Positions 19,337-30,423 of a stretch of DNA of 64,000 nt are shown piece after piece (position 1 is the first letter of the stretch; each line of letters opens with the position of its first letter). This DNA is from Thauera sp. K11 (GTDB taxonomy: Bacteria; Pseudomonadota; Gammaproteobacteria; Burkholderiales; Rhodocyclaceae). The stretch spans positions 4,526,001 to 4,590,000 of the forward strand of contig NZ_CP023439.1 of NCBI RefSeq assembly GCF_002354895.1, read 5' to 3'. The notes beneath the pieces are model-generated. The model saw only the letters and a list, made by a program, of their open reading frames with translations, ran no database searches and was not told the DNA's origin. A program made the translations under genes and the position numbers.

Positions 19337-19340
<4 letters not shown>
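17772..19340 (+). CDS. hsdM: Type I restriction-modification DNA methyltransferase subunit HsdM
   Basis: 522 residues from GTG 17772, preceded by AAGG at 7 bp; a longer TTG start overlapping the upstream gene is less likely. N-terminal HsdM helical domain (HKTIWRIANDLRGSVDGWDFKSYVLGMLFYRF), SAM motif YDPACGSGSLL and catalytic NPPY (SNPPYSIKW) of N6-adenine methylases. With two HsdM and one HsdS it methylates the target; it overlaps hsdS by 4 bp. By similarity to the HsdR encoded downstream this is an EcoR124-like (type IC) system. Confidence 0.96.
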
Positions 19341-20637
<1,297 letters not shown>

Positions 20638-20641
<4 letters not shown>

Positions 20642-23600
20642 GCGAAGACCTCAAACCCTACCGCTACGAACCGATTGCGCTTTCTAACGAAAGCACCGTC
20701 GTCGCAGAATTCGTGCGCCCGAACGAGATGCGCGAGGAACGCTACCAGTCCGAAGCGGAACTTGAGCGCGACTTCATTGCACGCTTGCAGGTACAGGCCT
20801 ACGAATACCTCCGCCTCACCAGCGAGGCCGACCTCGTCGCCAACCTGCGCCGCCAGTTGGAGGCACTGAACAAGATCACGTTCTCCGACCGCGAATGGCA
20901 GCAATTCTTCGGCGAGAAGATCGCCGGAGCCAACGATGGCATCGTCGAGAAAACCGCACGCCTTCAGGAAGACCACATCCAGGTCTTGAAGCGCGACGAC
21001 GGCAGCACCAAGAACATCTACCTGCTCGACAAGCAGAGTATCCACAACAACCGCCTGCAGGTCATCAACCAGTACGAAGCCGAAGGCGCGCGCGCCACCC
21101 GCTTCGACGTGACCGTGCTGGTCAACGGCCTGCCGATGGTTCACATCGAACTGAAGCGCCGGGGCGTGGACATCCGCGAAGCGTTCAACCAGATCGACCG
21201 TTACCAGCGCGACAGCTTCTGGGCCGGTTCCGGCCTGTTCGAGTACGTGCAGTTGTTCGTCATCAGCAACGGCACGCTGACCAAGTACTACAGCAACACC
21301 ACGCGCGACGGCCATCTGGCAGAGCAGCGTAGCAACCGGCGTGCACGCGGCAAGATGTCCAACAGCTTCGCCTTCACCAGTTGGTGGGCCGATGCGAAGA
21401 ATCAGCCGATCACCGAGCTGGCCGATTTCACCAAGACCTTCTTCGCCAAGCACGCGCTGCTGAACATCCTCACCCGCTATTGCGTGTTCGACGTGGATCG
21501 CAAGCTGCTGGTGATGCGGCCCTACCAGATCGTTGCGGCCGAACGCATCCTACAACGCATCGCCACGGCGACCAATCACCGGCAACTTGGCACGGTGGCA
21601 GCAGGCGGCTACATCTGGCACACCACGGGCAGCGGCAAGACGCTGACCAGCTTCAAGGCCGCGCAACTGGCGCGCGGGCTGCCGGAGATCGACAAGGTGC
21701 TGTTCGTGGTGGATCGCAAGGATCTGGACTACCAGACCATGCGCGAATACGAACGCTTCGAGAAGGGCGCGGCCAATTCCAACACCTCGACGGCGGTGCT
21801 GCAAAGGCAACTGGAAGATGCGAACGCGCGCATCATCATCACCACCATCCAGAAGCTGAGCCGCTTCGTCGCCAGGAACAAAAAACACCCGGTCTACGAC
21901 GCGCATGTGGTGGTGATCTTCGACGAATGCCACCGCAGCCAGTTCGGCGACATGCACACGGAGATCACCTGGACTTTCAAGCGCTACCACCTGTTCGGTT
22001 TCACCGGCACACCGATCTTCGCCGACAACGCGGGCACGGGCGGCAATCCAAAGCTGCGTACCACGGAACAGGCGTTCGGCGACAAGCTTCACACCTACAC
22101 CATCGTCGATGCCATCAATGACAAGAACGTGCTGCCGTTCCGCATCGACTACATCAACACCATCAAGGCAGCGGCAGCTATCCGCGACAAGAAGGTTCCG
22201 GCCATCGACACCGAACGGGCTTTGCTTGCGCCGGAGCGCATCAAGCAGATCGTCGACTACATCCGCGAGCACTTCGACCAGAAAACCAAGCGCAGCGCCA
22301 GCTACCGGCATGGCAGCAAACGGCTCAACGGATTCAATTCGCTGTTTGCCACGGCCTCCATCGACGCAGCCAAACGCTACTACACCGAATTCGCGCAGCA
22401 GCAGAAGGATGTGCCACCAGCCCAGCGGCTCAAGATCGGCCTGATCTACAGCTTTGCCGCCAACGAAGGCAGCGAAGACGGTTTGCTGGACGAAGAAGCG
22501 TTCGAAACCGACGGACTGGATCAAGGCTCGCGCGATTTCCTCGATGCCGCCATCCGCGACTACAACGGTCTGTTCGCCACCAGCTTCGATACCTCGGACG
22601 GCAAGTTCGAGAACTACTACAAGGACTTGTCGCAGCGCCTGAAAAACCGCGAGCTTGACCTCGTGATCGTGGTCAACATGTTCCTGACCGGCTTCGACGC
22701 CACCACGCTCAACACCCTGTGGGTAGACAAGAACCTGCGGGCGCACGGGTTGATCCAGGCGTATTCGCGCACCAACCGCATCCTCAATTCGGTCAAGACC
22801 TACGGCAACATCGTTTCCTTCCGCGACCTGGAGCAGGCGACCAACGACGCACTGGCGCTGTTCGGCAACAAGGACGCCAAGGGCATCGTGCTGCTGAAGC
22901 CCTATGCGGACTACTACACCGAATACCAGAAGAAGGTCGCCGAACTGGTGGCGCTGTTCCCGCTGGGCCAAGCCATCACGGGCGAAGCGGCGCAGAAGGC
23001 GTTCATCAAGCTGTTCGGTTCGATCCTGCGGCTGAAGAACATCCTCACCGCCTTCGACGACTTCGCAGGCAACGAAATCCTGAGCGACCGCGATTTTCAG
23101 GACTATCAGAGCCTGTACCTGAACCTGTACGCCGAGTTCCGCAGCACTTCCGAAGCCGAGAAGGAATCGATCAACGACGACGTGGTATTCGAGATCGAAC
23201 TGATCAAGCAGGTCGAGATCAACGTCGATTACATCCTGATGCTGGTCGAGCGCTACATCAAGGCCAAGGGCACCGGTCAGGACAAGGAAATCCGCGCGAC
23301 CATCGAGCGCGCGATCAATTCCAGCCCGTCCCTGCGCAACAAGAAAGACCTCATCGAAGCGTTCGTGGACTCGGTTTCCCCGAAAGCCCAGGTGGATGCG
23401 GAATGGCAGGCGTTCGTCGCCAGGAAAAAGATCGAGGAGCTTGACCGCATCATCGCCGACGAAGGTCTAAACTCGGACGAGACGAAGACGTTCGTGGACA
23501 ACGCCTTCCGCGACGGCGGTATTCCGACCACAGGCACGGCGATCACAAAGATTCTTCCGCCCGTCTCGCGGTTCTCCAAGAACAACAACCATTCGGCGAA

Positions 23601-23661
23601 GAAGCAGACGGTGCTGGAGAAGCTGGCGGCGTTCTTCGAACGTTATTTCGGGTTGGCCTGA
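20638..23661 (+). CDS. hsdR: Type I restriction endonuclease subunit HsdR
   Basis: 1007 residues, GTG start overlapping hsdS by 4 bp. An N-terminal PD-(D/E)XK nuclease is visible (FDVTVLVNGLPMVHIELKRRG), then superfamily 2 translocase motifs: HTTGSGKTLTSF (Walker A), FDECHRSQFGD (DEAD-like box), GFTGTPIF (motif III) and YSRTNRIL (motif VI). It pulls in unmodified DNA and cuts at a distance. Length and motifs fit the EcoR124 family. Confidence 0.96.
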
Positions 23662-23663
23662 CC

Positions 23664-24731
23664 ATGACTGATATGACCGCCGCCGAACTGCCGGATGATC
23701 TCTTCGCGGATATTCAAGGAGTTTTCCGCAAAACTCCGGTGCTGCTCATCGGCTCTGGCTTTTCCTGCGGCTACGGTCTTCCCGGTATGGGCGCTTTGGC
23801 GGAGCACTTGGCAACAGCCGTTCACGATGCACTGACTACCGATGGGGCAAAAAATGCTTGGGCACAATCAGTTGAGGCCATAAAGGAAAATCTGGAAGCG
23901 GGCCTGAATGGCATTCCGCTTGGTATGGCGGAATGGGGAGAAATCGTTTCAGCCATACGCGGAGAAACGGCGAAGCTGATTCTGGATAAGGCCATCGCCG
24001 CAGAGGAGAGGATTCTGGGTGAGAAGGTCGCAGGCGGTCATGCGCCATCACGTCTCCTGAACCGCTTGTTCAACGGTTCTCCACAGAACGCGGAAAGCAT
24101 CCACGTCATCACGACCAACTACGACACTTTGCTGGAGTTGTTCTGCGATCTGGCGGAACTTCCACTGGACACGGGCTTCACGGGGTTCCGTCGGCGCAAG
24201 CCGCGACCTCGCCCGCTTTTCCAGACGCAATACAGCCGTGTTCTGGTGGCTGAAAAACGCCAGCAGCAGGTCGATCACCGCCTCTGTAAAACTGTTCGCC
24301 TGTACAAGCCACATGGTTCGATCAGTTGGCTGACAACCGATGATGGGCCGGTGGAAGCCCTCAACGACGTGTCCATCGCAGGGCGAGCCATTGTCGTGCC
24401 CGGCCCGGCGAAATATCAGGACACATTGGTCAACACGCTGTTCGATGCCATGCGTGCCGAGATGAACGAGGTGCTCACCAAGGCTGAAGCCTTGTTGTGC
24501 ATCGGCTTCGGATTCAATGATGACCATTTGCAAGGTGTCATCAAGCGCCGATTGACGGCTGGAATGCCCATCATCATCGTCACGCGCGATGCGACTCCGA
24601 ACATCAAGCAACTGCTCAGCGACCACTCCCATCTGATCGCCCTGTTCAAGTCGGGCGACGGGGCAGTTTGTCACTGGAATGGGCAAACGCTGAAATCCCC
24701 GAGCCGCTCTGGCAGCTTGATGATTTCCTGA
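23664..24731 (+). CDS. SIR2-family NADase-like defence effector (SIR2-HerA system)
   Basis: 355 residues as read. SIR2 motifs: LLIGSGFSCGYGLPGM (NAD-binding glycines), TTNYDTLLE, YKPHGSISWL (catalytic His) and LLCIGFGFNDDHL. No zinc cysteines, as in phage-defence SIR2 proteins that deplete NAD. It starts 2 bp after hsdR and precedes herA, the arrangement of the SIR2-HerA (Nezha) antiphage system. The C terminus looks altered: after about base 24,692 the other frame reads EIPEPLWQLDDFLKKFLE and stops at 24748, 7 bp before herA, which looks like the natural end. A one-base deletion or sequence error probably replaced the last residues with a short tail. Confidence 0.88.
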   Translation: MTDMTAAELPDDLFADIQGVFRKTPVLLIGSGFSCGYGLPGMGALAEHLATAVHDALTTDGAKNAWAQSVEAIKENLEAGLNGIPLGMAEWGEIVSAIRGETAKLILDKAIAAEERILGEKVAGGHAPSRLLNRLFNGSPQNAESIHVITTNYDTLLELFCDLAELPLDTGFTGFRRRKPRPRPLFQTQYSRVLVAEKRQQQVDHRLCKTVRLYKPHGSISWLTTDDGPVEALNDVSIAGRAIVVPGPAKYQDTLVNTLFDAMRAEMNEVLTKAEALLCIGFGFNDDHLQGVIKRRLTAGMPIIIVTRDATPNIKQLLSDHSHLIALFKSGDGAVCHWNGQTLKSPSRSGSLMIS

Positions 24732-24755
24732 AAAAATTCTTGGAGTGAGGCGACG

Positions 24756-26549
24756 ATGAGCATTTTCGATTTCACCGAAGAACAGTCCCTGGGCGAAGTC
24801 CGCAGCGTTGAAACCTCACGAATCACGGTGCGCGTGACCGATGGGCAGCGCCTGCAAAAGGCGCGCGTCGGTCGCTTGGTTGCCATCCAGTCGATGGGAG
24901 ACGAGTGGCTGATTGGCATCATCGAGCGCGTTTGGCGTCACCCGGTCGAGTTACCAACCTTCTCAGAGGGCGAAGAAATCCCCGACCTGACTGGCGTGTC
25001 TCAGGAGGAGAACGGCATCTCGATCAGTCTGGTCGGCACCTATCGCGCTCGTGACGGGCAGCGCAAGGACACTTTCACGCGAGCCGTTTTCATCTTGCCC
25101 GAAATCAACCGGCCCGTGTTTCCCATCGAAGAGAAGTTCCTCGAAGACTTCATGGGCATCTTGAGCACATCGTCCAAGACGGATGCGGTCGCCCCGCTCA
25201 AGGTTGGAACCTACACGCTGGACGGCAAGGCCAGCGCCTACATCGACGGAGACAAACTCTTCCAGCGGCACGCTGCGCTGCTGGGCAGCACGGGGTCGGG
25301 AAAATCCTTCACTGTGGCTTCCATTCTGGAGCAGTCCGCGCTATTGCCTCACGCGAACATTGTTGTGCTCGACCTGCATGGCGAATATTCGAGCATGAAG
25401 TTCGCCTCGCACTACCGAATTGCAGGTATCGGCGATATCAAGACCAAGAATGACGGTGCAATATTTCTGCCCTTTTGGCTGCTGACCTACGATGAAATGC
25501 AATCGGTTTTCGTGGATCGTTCGGGGGACAATGCCCCAAATCAGGCGCTCGCACTTATGGATTCGGTCGTAGAGATGAAGCGCACAGCCATCAATGCGCT
25601 TAGCAAGCCAGAGCTTCTTGAAGGCTTCACGGTCGATACGCCAGTGCCGTACAAGTTGAGTGATTTGGTAGAATCTTTGGACAAGAAAAACGATGAGGTC
25701 ATTCCTACGGGCGAGGAGTACGTCAGCGGCGCGAAAAAGGGGCAGCCTAAAACTGAAAAGGGCCCATTGAACGGCAAGCTCTCGCGCTTTCTCATCCGCT
25801 TGAAGACCAAGATGAACGACCGTCGTTATGCGTTCATGTATCAAGCGCCGGAGGAATACGAGGCTTACGAAGCGTTGCACGTCTTGGCGAACAAGCTGCT
25901 CGGCACGGGCAATATCAAGGACGGCGTCAATCCCGGCATCAAGATCATCGACTTCTCCGAGGTTCCCTCCGACATCTTGCCGGTAGTTGTGGGCTTGGTC
26001 GGGCGATTGATCTACCAGATCCAGTTCTGGAGCAGTCCGGGTGAAGACGGCGATGCGCGGCACCCCATCATGATCGTTTGCGACGAGGCACACCTGTACT
26101 TGCCTAGCAGCGCGGCGTCCACCGGCCCGTTGGAAAAGCGGGCTTTGGAGAACTACGAGCGCATCGCCAAAGAGGGACGCAAATACGGCGTTGGCCTGAT
26201 GGTGGTCAGCCAGCGACCCTCGGATGTCAGCACGACCATTCTCAGTCAGTGCAGCAACATCATCAGCTTGCGTCTTGCCAACAAGACCGACCAATCGGTT
26301 GTGAAGCAACTTCTGCCAGAAAGCTTGGAGGGACTGATGGAAGTCCTGCCGACACTGGATGTGGGTGAAGCCGTTGTTGTTGGCGATGCCACCTTGCTAC
26401 CAACCCGAATCAAGATGTCGAAGCCAAAGCACGAGCCACGCAGCGCGACGATCCCATTCTGGGCGCGCTGGGCCAAGCCCAAGGCGGAGGTCGATCTGGC
26501 TGCCGCAGTAGAAAACATGCGTCGCCAGTCGCGCGATCTCACGAAATAA
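24756..26549 (+). CDS. herA: HerA-like DNA translocase/ATPase (SIR2-HerA system)
   Basis: 597 residues. N-terminal HAS-barrel-like region (about 1-120), then the FtsK/HerA ATPase with Walker A GSTGSGKS at 177-184, Walker B IMIVCDEAHLYLP, and the sensor segment RIAKEGRKYGVGLMVVSQRPSDVSTTILSQC. In the known systems HerA hexamers bind the SIR2 subunits and the complex shows NADase and nuclease activity on phage infection. Same strand and tight spacing with the SIR2 gene indicate cotranslation. Confidence 0.92.
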   Translation: MSIFDFTEEQSLGEVRSVETSRITVRVTDGQRLQKARVGRLVAIQSMGDEWLIGIIERVWRHPVELPTFSEGEEIPDLTGVSQEENGISISLVGTYRARDGQRKDTFTRAVFILPEINRPVFPIEEKFLEDFMGILSTSSKTDAVAPLKVGTYTLDGKASAYIDGDKLFQRHAALLGSTGSGKSFTVASILEQSALLPHANIVVLDLHGEYSSMKFASHYRIAGIGDIKTKNDGAIFLPFWLLTYDEMQSVFVDRSGDNAPNQALALMDSVVEMKRTAINALSKPELLEGFTVDTPVPYKLSDLVESLDKKNDEVIPTGEEYVSGAKKGQPKTEKGPLNGKLSRFLIRLKTKMNDRRYAFMYQAPEEYEAYEALHVLANKLLGTGNIKDGVNPGIKIIDFSEVPSDILPVVVGLVGRLIYQIQFWSSPGEDGDARHPIMIVCDEAHLYLPSSAASTGPLEKRALENYERIAKEGRKYGVGLMVVSQRPSDVSTTILSQCSNIISLRLANKTDQSVVKQLLPESLEGLMEVLPTLDVGEAVVVGDATLLPTRIKMSKPKHEPRSATIPFWARWAKPKAEVDLAAAVENMRRQSRDLTK

Positions 26550-26639
26550 GATGTTCGTGGCGTCGTCTCCTATGTTGAAGATATCGCCTTATATGAATGA
26601 GGCTCAGCACCTCCAAGTTCTAGCCCGTGCACATTGCTC

Positions 26640-27785
26640 ATGACCGACCAACTTCAACCGCTGCCCGGCGAATTCCTGCTCTACGAGACCGAGGACGGGC
26701 GCACCCGTGTCGAATGCCGCTTCGTGGCCGATACGCTGTGGCTGCCGCAAGCGGGCATGGCCGAGCTGTTCCAAACCAGCAAGCAGAATGTCGCCAAACA
26801 CCTGAAGGCGATCTTTGCCGAGGGAGAGCTGAGGCCCGAAGCAGTTGTCAACCAATGGTTGACAACTGCCTCTGACGGTAAGAACTACCGGGTGGCCTAC
26901 TACAGCCTGGAGGCGATTCTGGCAGTCGGCTACCGAGTGCGCTCGCCACGCGGCACGCAGTTCCGCCGCTGGGCTACGGAGCGCCTGGCAGAGTACCTGG
27001 TCAAGGGCTTCACGCTGGACGACGAGCGCCTGAAGAATCCGCCCGTCGCCGGTTCCGCAGTTCCTGATCGTTTCGACGAACTGCTCGAACGTATCCGCGA
27101 CATCCGGGCCAGCGAACGCCGGATGTACCTGCGAGTGCGCGAGATATTTTCGATGGCAGCAGACTATTCGCCCACGCTGCCGGAAACCACCCAGTTCTTC
27201 CGCTTCATCCAGAATAAGCTGCACTTCGCCGTCACAGGTAAGACCGCCGCCGAACTGATTGCCGAGCGTGCCGACAGCCGCCAGCCCAACATGGGGCTGA
27301 CGACCTGGAAATCCGGCAGCGTACAGAAGGCCGATGTGACCGTTGCCAAGAACTACCTGCGGGAATCGGAAATCAGCGAACTCAACCGCATCGTCACGAT
27401 GTGGCTGGACTTCGCCGAGGATCAGGCCCGCCGGCGCAAGGAAGTGTTTCTGAAAGACTGGGCGGAGCGGCTCGATGCCTTCCTGGCCTTCAACGAACGC
27501 GATGTGCTTACCGGCGCGGGCCACATCTCCAAGAAGCAGGCCGACGCCCACGCTGAGAACCAGTATGAGCAGTTCATCGTCCAACGACGGGCCTTGTTGG
27601 AGGCCGAAGGTGCAGATGCCAATGTGCGAGCGCTGGAGGATGCTGCCCAATTCAGGAAAAAGCAGCAAGAAGCGCAAATGAATTACCGGGCTTTTGGCCA
27701 CCCAAAGGGAAGTGAAAAGAGAGAAGCGACAAGGGAATGGCACGCAAGGGACAATGGCCCTATCCAGAAAAGGAAAAGGTCATAG
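26640..27785 (+). CDS. rhuM: RhuM-family protein
   Basis: 381 residues from ATG 26640. Begins with a DNA-binding-like segment (FVADTLWLPQAGMAELFQTSKQNVAKHLKAIF, then LTTASDGKNYRVAYYSLEAILAVGYRVRSPRGTQFRRWA) that defines RhuM proteins, followed by helical and charged regions. RhuM genes are frequent passengers of type I restriction loci and genomic islands; biochemical function is unknown. The last about 25 residues are lysine/arginine-rich and may be an extension beyond the usual end. Its stop lies 19 bp from the convergent integrase stop. Confidence 0.85.
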   Translation: MTDQLQPLPGEFLLYETEDGRTRVECRFVADTLWLPQAGMAELFQTSKQNVAKHLKAIFAEGELRPEAVVNQWLTTASDGKNYRVAYYSLEAILAVGYRVRSPRGTQFRRWATERLAEYLVKGFTLDDERLKNPPVAGSAVPDRFDELLERIRDIRASERRMYLRVREIFSMAADYSPTLPETTQFFRFIQNKLHFAVTGKTAAELIAERADSRQPNMGLTTWKSGSVQKADVTVAKNYLRESEISELNRIVTMWLDFAEDQARRRKEVFLKDWAERLDAFLAFNERDVLTGAGHISKKQADAHAENQYEQFIVQRRALLEAEGADANVRALEDAAQFRKKQQEAQMNYRAFGHPKGSEKREATREWHARDNGPIQKRKRS

Positions 27786-27803
27786 TCTTCCCTCCGGATG
27801 GAC

Positions 27804-28994
27804 TTACACCACCAGATTTCCCGACGGTGCCAGCCCGTCGATGTAGTCCGACCACGCCTGCAACATCTCCCGCCGCTGCTCGGCGTACTCGGCCCGGTTG
27901 TAGACCCCGCGCACGCCGCCAATAGTGTGGTTCAGCGCCTTTTCCACCACATCCGAAGGCCAGCCCTGTTCGTGCAGCAGCGTCGATGCGGTACGCCGCA
28001 GGTCGTGGATAGTGAAGGCGGGGATTTCCTGCCCCTGCAATGACACCTTCAGCGCCTGGTTCAGCGCATTGCTAGCGAAGGGCTTGGCCAGAGTGCCGCG
28101 CCCAGGCAACACCCAATCGCTGCTGCTGGCCAGCGGCTTGAGTTCCTTGAACAGCGTATGTGCTTGCGTGGACAGGTAGACGATGTGCGGCTTGCCGGTT
28201 TTGGAATTCTCGACCGGGATGTGCCATTCGCCTTCGTCCAGATACACGTCTTTCCACTGCGCCAGCATCAGCTCGGACTTGCGCACCAGGGTCATCAGGA
28301 TCAACTGGAAGGCGATCTTGAACTGGCGGCGGATGTTGGAGGTCTGCATGGCGCGCAGGAACTGCCGGATTTCGTCCGGCGTCAGCGCCCGGTCGCGGGC
28401 GGCGGCGCGGTAGACGTGCCGCATCGGCAGGGCCATGACCGGGTTGGCCTGGATCAGGCCGCAGGTCAGCGCGTAATCGAACATGCGCTTGAGCAGGCCG
28501 CGCACCTGGCCGGCGGCGGCATCGAAGCCTTGTTCCTTCTTGCGCCAGATGACACTGCGCACGTCCTCGGCGGTGATGTCCCGGACAGGCTTGCTGCCGA
28601 TGTGCGGCAGGATGTCCTTTTCCAGGTAGCGGCGCGGCATAGTCACGTTCTTGCGATCGCGCGACTGGATGTCCTTGAAGAAGCGTTCGGCAAATTCGGC
28701 CACGGTGGCGTCTTTCGCGCCGGCCACTTTCTCCTGCTGCTTTTTCTGCGCCGGAGACTGACCCAGCGCCACCAGGTGCGCCGCCTCATCCCGCTTCAGG
28801 CGGGCGTTCTTCAGGGTAAGGGCCGGGTACTTGCTCAGCGTCAGCTTCTCGTACTTGCCATTCAGCCGGTAACGGTAGCGCCAGACGACGCCCCCGGTCG
28901 GGAAGACCTCCACATACAGCCCCCTGTCATCGGTAACCGTATAGGTCTTGTCCCTGGGCTTGAGAGCCTTGAGCGCGGTATCGATCAGTGCCAT
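27804..28994 (-). CDS. int: Tyrosine integrase of the distal element
   Basis: 396 residues from ATG 28994 (GGAGGATGAG directly upstream). N-terminal DUF4102 arm-binding domain (ALKPRDKTYTVTDDRGLYVEVFPTGGVVWRYRYRLNGK), core-binding domain, and a catalytic domain with Arg in LVRKSELM, HDLRRTAST (H-x-x-R), and Tyr in GVRGVYNRAEY. P4/SGI1-like family. Its start faces the 13-bp mnmE-end core at 29182, 188 bp away, so it very likely inserted the distal element there. TTGGACAT occurs twice (about 29,062 and 29,168) in this gap and may be its arm site. Confidence 0.93.
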   Translation of the reverse strand: MALIDTALKALKPRDKTYTVTDDRGLYVEVFPTGGVVWRYRYRLNGKYEKLTLSKYPALTLKNARLKRDEAAHLVALGQSPAQKKQQEKVAGAKDATVAEFAERFFKDIQSRDRKNVTMPRRYLEKDILPHIGSKPVRDITAEDVRSVIWRKKEQGFDAAAGQVRGLLKRMFDYALTCGLIQANPVMALPMRHVYRAAARDRALTPDEIRQFLRAMQTSNIRRQFKIAFQLILMTLVRKSELMLAQWKDVYLDEGEWHIPVENSKTGKPHIVYLSTQAHTLFKELKPLASSSDWVLPGRGTLAKPFASNALNQALKVSLQGQEIPAFTIHDLRRTASTLLHEQGWPSDVVEKALNHTIGGVRGVYNRAEYAEQRREMLQAWSDYIDGLAPSGNLVV

Positions 28995-29181
28995 CTCATC
29001 CTCCGTATGTCTAAGCATAGGGATGGAGAGCACATACCCCGCTACTTAGTGCCAAACTTGGACATATCAGTGAGTGGCTTCGACTGTATCACCGAGCTCG
29101 TCAGTAGACAAAAATTCCTTTATTTACGCTAACTTAAAGCGATTCATAAGACATCAGTGGATGTTCTTGGACATCGCGTCA

Positions 29182-29194
29182 CCGATACAGAAGC
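29182..29194. other. Attachment core (junction between the two tandem elements)
   Basis: CCGATACAGAAGC, identical to the 13 bp covering the last codons of mnmE (37295-37307). In reverse it encodes FCIG, so it is a duplicated mnmE end. SGI1 is known to insert at the same place, the 3' end of trmE/mnmE. It separates a 15-kb distal from an 8-kb proximal element. Confidence 0.75.
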
Positions 29195-29252
29195 TAGTGA
29201 CTCGGCGCGAAGCCGCACCGTTGCTTGATTGGCGAAAAGCCGGTGTCGGACA

Positions 29253-29272
29253 TGGGCACAATCTTGGGCACA
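29253..29272 (+). repeat. Left arm-type repeats of the proximal element
   Basis: Two copies of TGGGCACA (29253-29260 and 29265-29272). The same octamer occurs eight times near the opposite end (36964-37174). Matching arrays at both ends suggest arm-type binding sites for the integrase encoded at 35637-36941. Confidence 0.65.
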
Positions 29273-29300
29273 CTTTTTGAAGTCATGGCCCTATTTTGCC

Positions 29301-29810
29301 TCACTCCCCCGCCAACCGGGCAAGGCCGGCCCGCATCCCGGCCAGGTAATCGGCATCCGGCGTCATGCCTTCGCGCATGGGCTGGAAGGCTTCCGTTCCA
29401 GCCATCCGGCGCACGTCGGCGGCATCAAGGCCATGCTCGGCGCAGACCGCCGCCAAGGCTGCATCCAGGGCCAGCAAGCAGCTTTCCGCCTGTTCGTGGG
29501 CATCCAGCAGGGTGTCGGCCTTCTCGTCGTCGTTGCGCCGACTGGCGGCCAGCGCCGCCCCCAGCATTTCCGCCTTGTGGCAGCGCAGCCGCCAATGCTC
29601 GATGGCCCAGCACGCGGCGAAGCGCGTGAAGCCATCCAGCCGCGCCTGATAGGCCACGTCGGGGCAGTTGTAGTCCTTCCTCGGCACGGCATCGCCCAGG
29701 CGTTTGAATTCCAGCGCGTTGCCTTCGCTGATGTAGTGGAAGGCCAGCGTCGCCGATTGGTCGGCAGTCAGGCCACGGTATGCTCTTGTCAGTCGGTCAT
29801 GGTGTTGCAT
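29301..29810 (-). CDS. Hypothetical protein of the satellite-like element
   Basis: 169 residues, soluble, no membrane segment or recognised domain. Rich in Ala, with Cys/His scattered (ACWAIEHWRLRCHKAEM). Last gene of the leftward cluster, 4 bp downstream of the next small gene, so cotranscribed with it. Coding is supported by strand continuity and codon bias only. Confidence 0.6.
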   Translation of the reverse strand: MQHHDRLTRAYRGLTADQSATLAFHYISEGNALEFKRLGDAVPRKDYNCPDVAYQARLDGFTRFAACWAIEHWRLRCHKAEMLGAALAASRRNDDEKADTLLDAHEQAESCLLALDAALAAVCAEHGLDAADVRRMAGTEAFQPMREGMTPDADYLAGMRAGLARLAGE

Positions 29811-29814
29811 GGTG

Positions 29815-30060
29815 TCAGTCCTTTCGTGGGTTGATGGTGCGTTCCAGCAGTTCCAGCCGGTCGGCCAGCACTGCCGTTTCGTAGGCTTTGCGGATCATGT
29901 CCAGGACGTAGGCAAGGCGCGTCCCGTCCTGACTCGCCAGCCGCCCCGCTCGCATGTCTCGATAGACGCTGCCGAGTTCGCGCCGGATGGCGTGCGCGTC
30001 CCGAAGATCAATCTTCGGCAGGGGGTAAGGGTCAGCACGTTGCCGCTTGCGGCTTCGCAT
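29815..30060 (-). CDS. Small hypothetical protein, possibly frameshifted at its start
   Basis: 81 residues as an intact frame (LPKIDLRDAHAIRRELGSVYRDMRAGRLASQDGTRLAYVLDMIRKAYE), largely helical. A second frame beginning at ATG 30104 reads MTEAEYIPGGKIPPECEAAS, a plausible true N terminus. Joining the two needs a one-base shift at about 30,015-30,035. Such short proteins follow DUF927 primases in related elements and may be replication accessories; that is inference. Confidence 0.55.
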   Translation of the reverse strand: MRSRKRQRADPYPLPKIDLRDAHAIRRELGSVYRDMRAGRLASQDGTRLAYVLDMIRKAYETAVLADRLELLERTINPRKD

Positions 30061-30125
30061 TCGGGCGGAATTTTTCCGCCGGGGATGTACTCGGCTTCCG
30101 TCATTTCACTTCACCATGTTTTTCT

Positions 30126-30401
30126 GTGGGAACAGTGGGAACATGCGGCATCCCTTGCGGCACAAGGCTTTCCGTGTTCCCACATGCGCCGCCCCTTGTG
30201 GGAACAGTGGGAACAAACAGCCAGCCGTAGTGCAGGGCGACGGCTGAATGCGCGATTTCATGCGCGTAGGACGCCAGCAATTCAATCCGCAGAATTTGCG
30301 GATTCGGTTTGTTCCCACCTGTTCCCACAACTTTTTCACCTGTGGGAACAGCGGAAACCCGCATGGATACAGGGATGCCGCATGTTCCCACTTGTTCCCA
30401 C
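30126..30401. repeat. Iteron cluster, candidate replication origin of the satellite element
   Basis: The 9-mer GTGGGAACA occurs ten times in 276 bp: five direct (from 30126, 30135, 30198, 30207, 30342) and five inverted (from 30175, 30310, 30320, 30383, 30393), several as adjacent pairs. The centre (about 30,230-30,310) is free of copies. It lies just downstream of the primase-helicase gene, the place where P4-like replicons keep their origin. Open frames across it only translate the repeat and are not genes. Confidence 0.75.
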
Positions 30402-30423
30402 AGTTTTTGGGTGCAACTCGCTT

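Noticed and set aside
30126..30401. Possible CRISPR array
   Set aside because: The repeated units are 9 bp, in both orientations and irregularly spaced; no cas genes are nearby.
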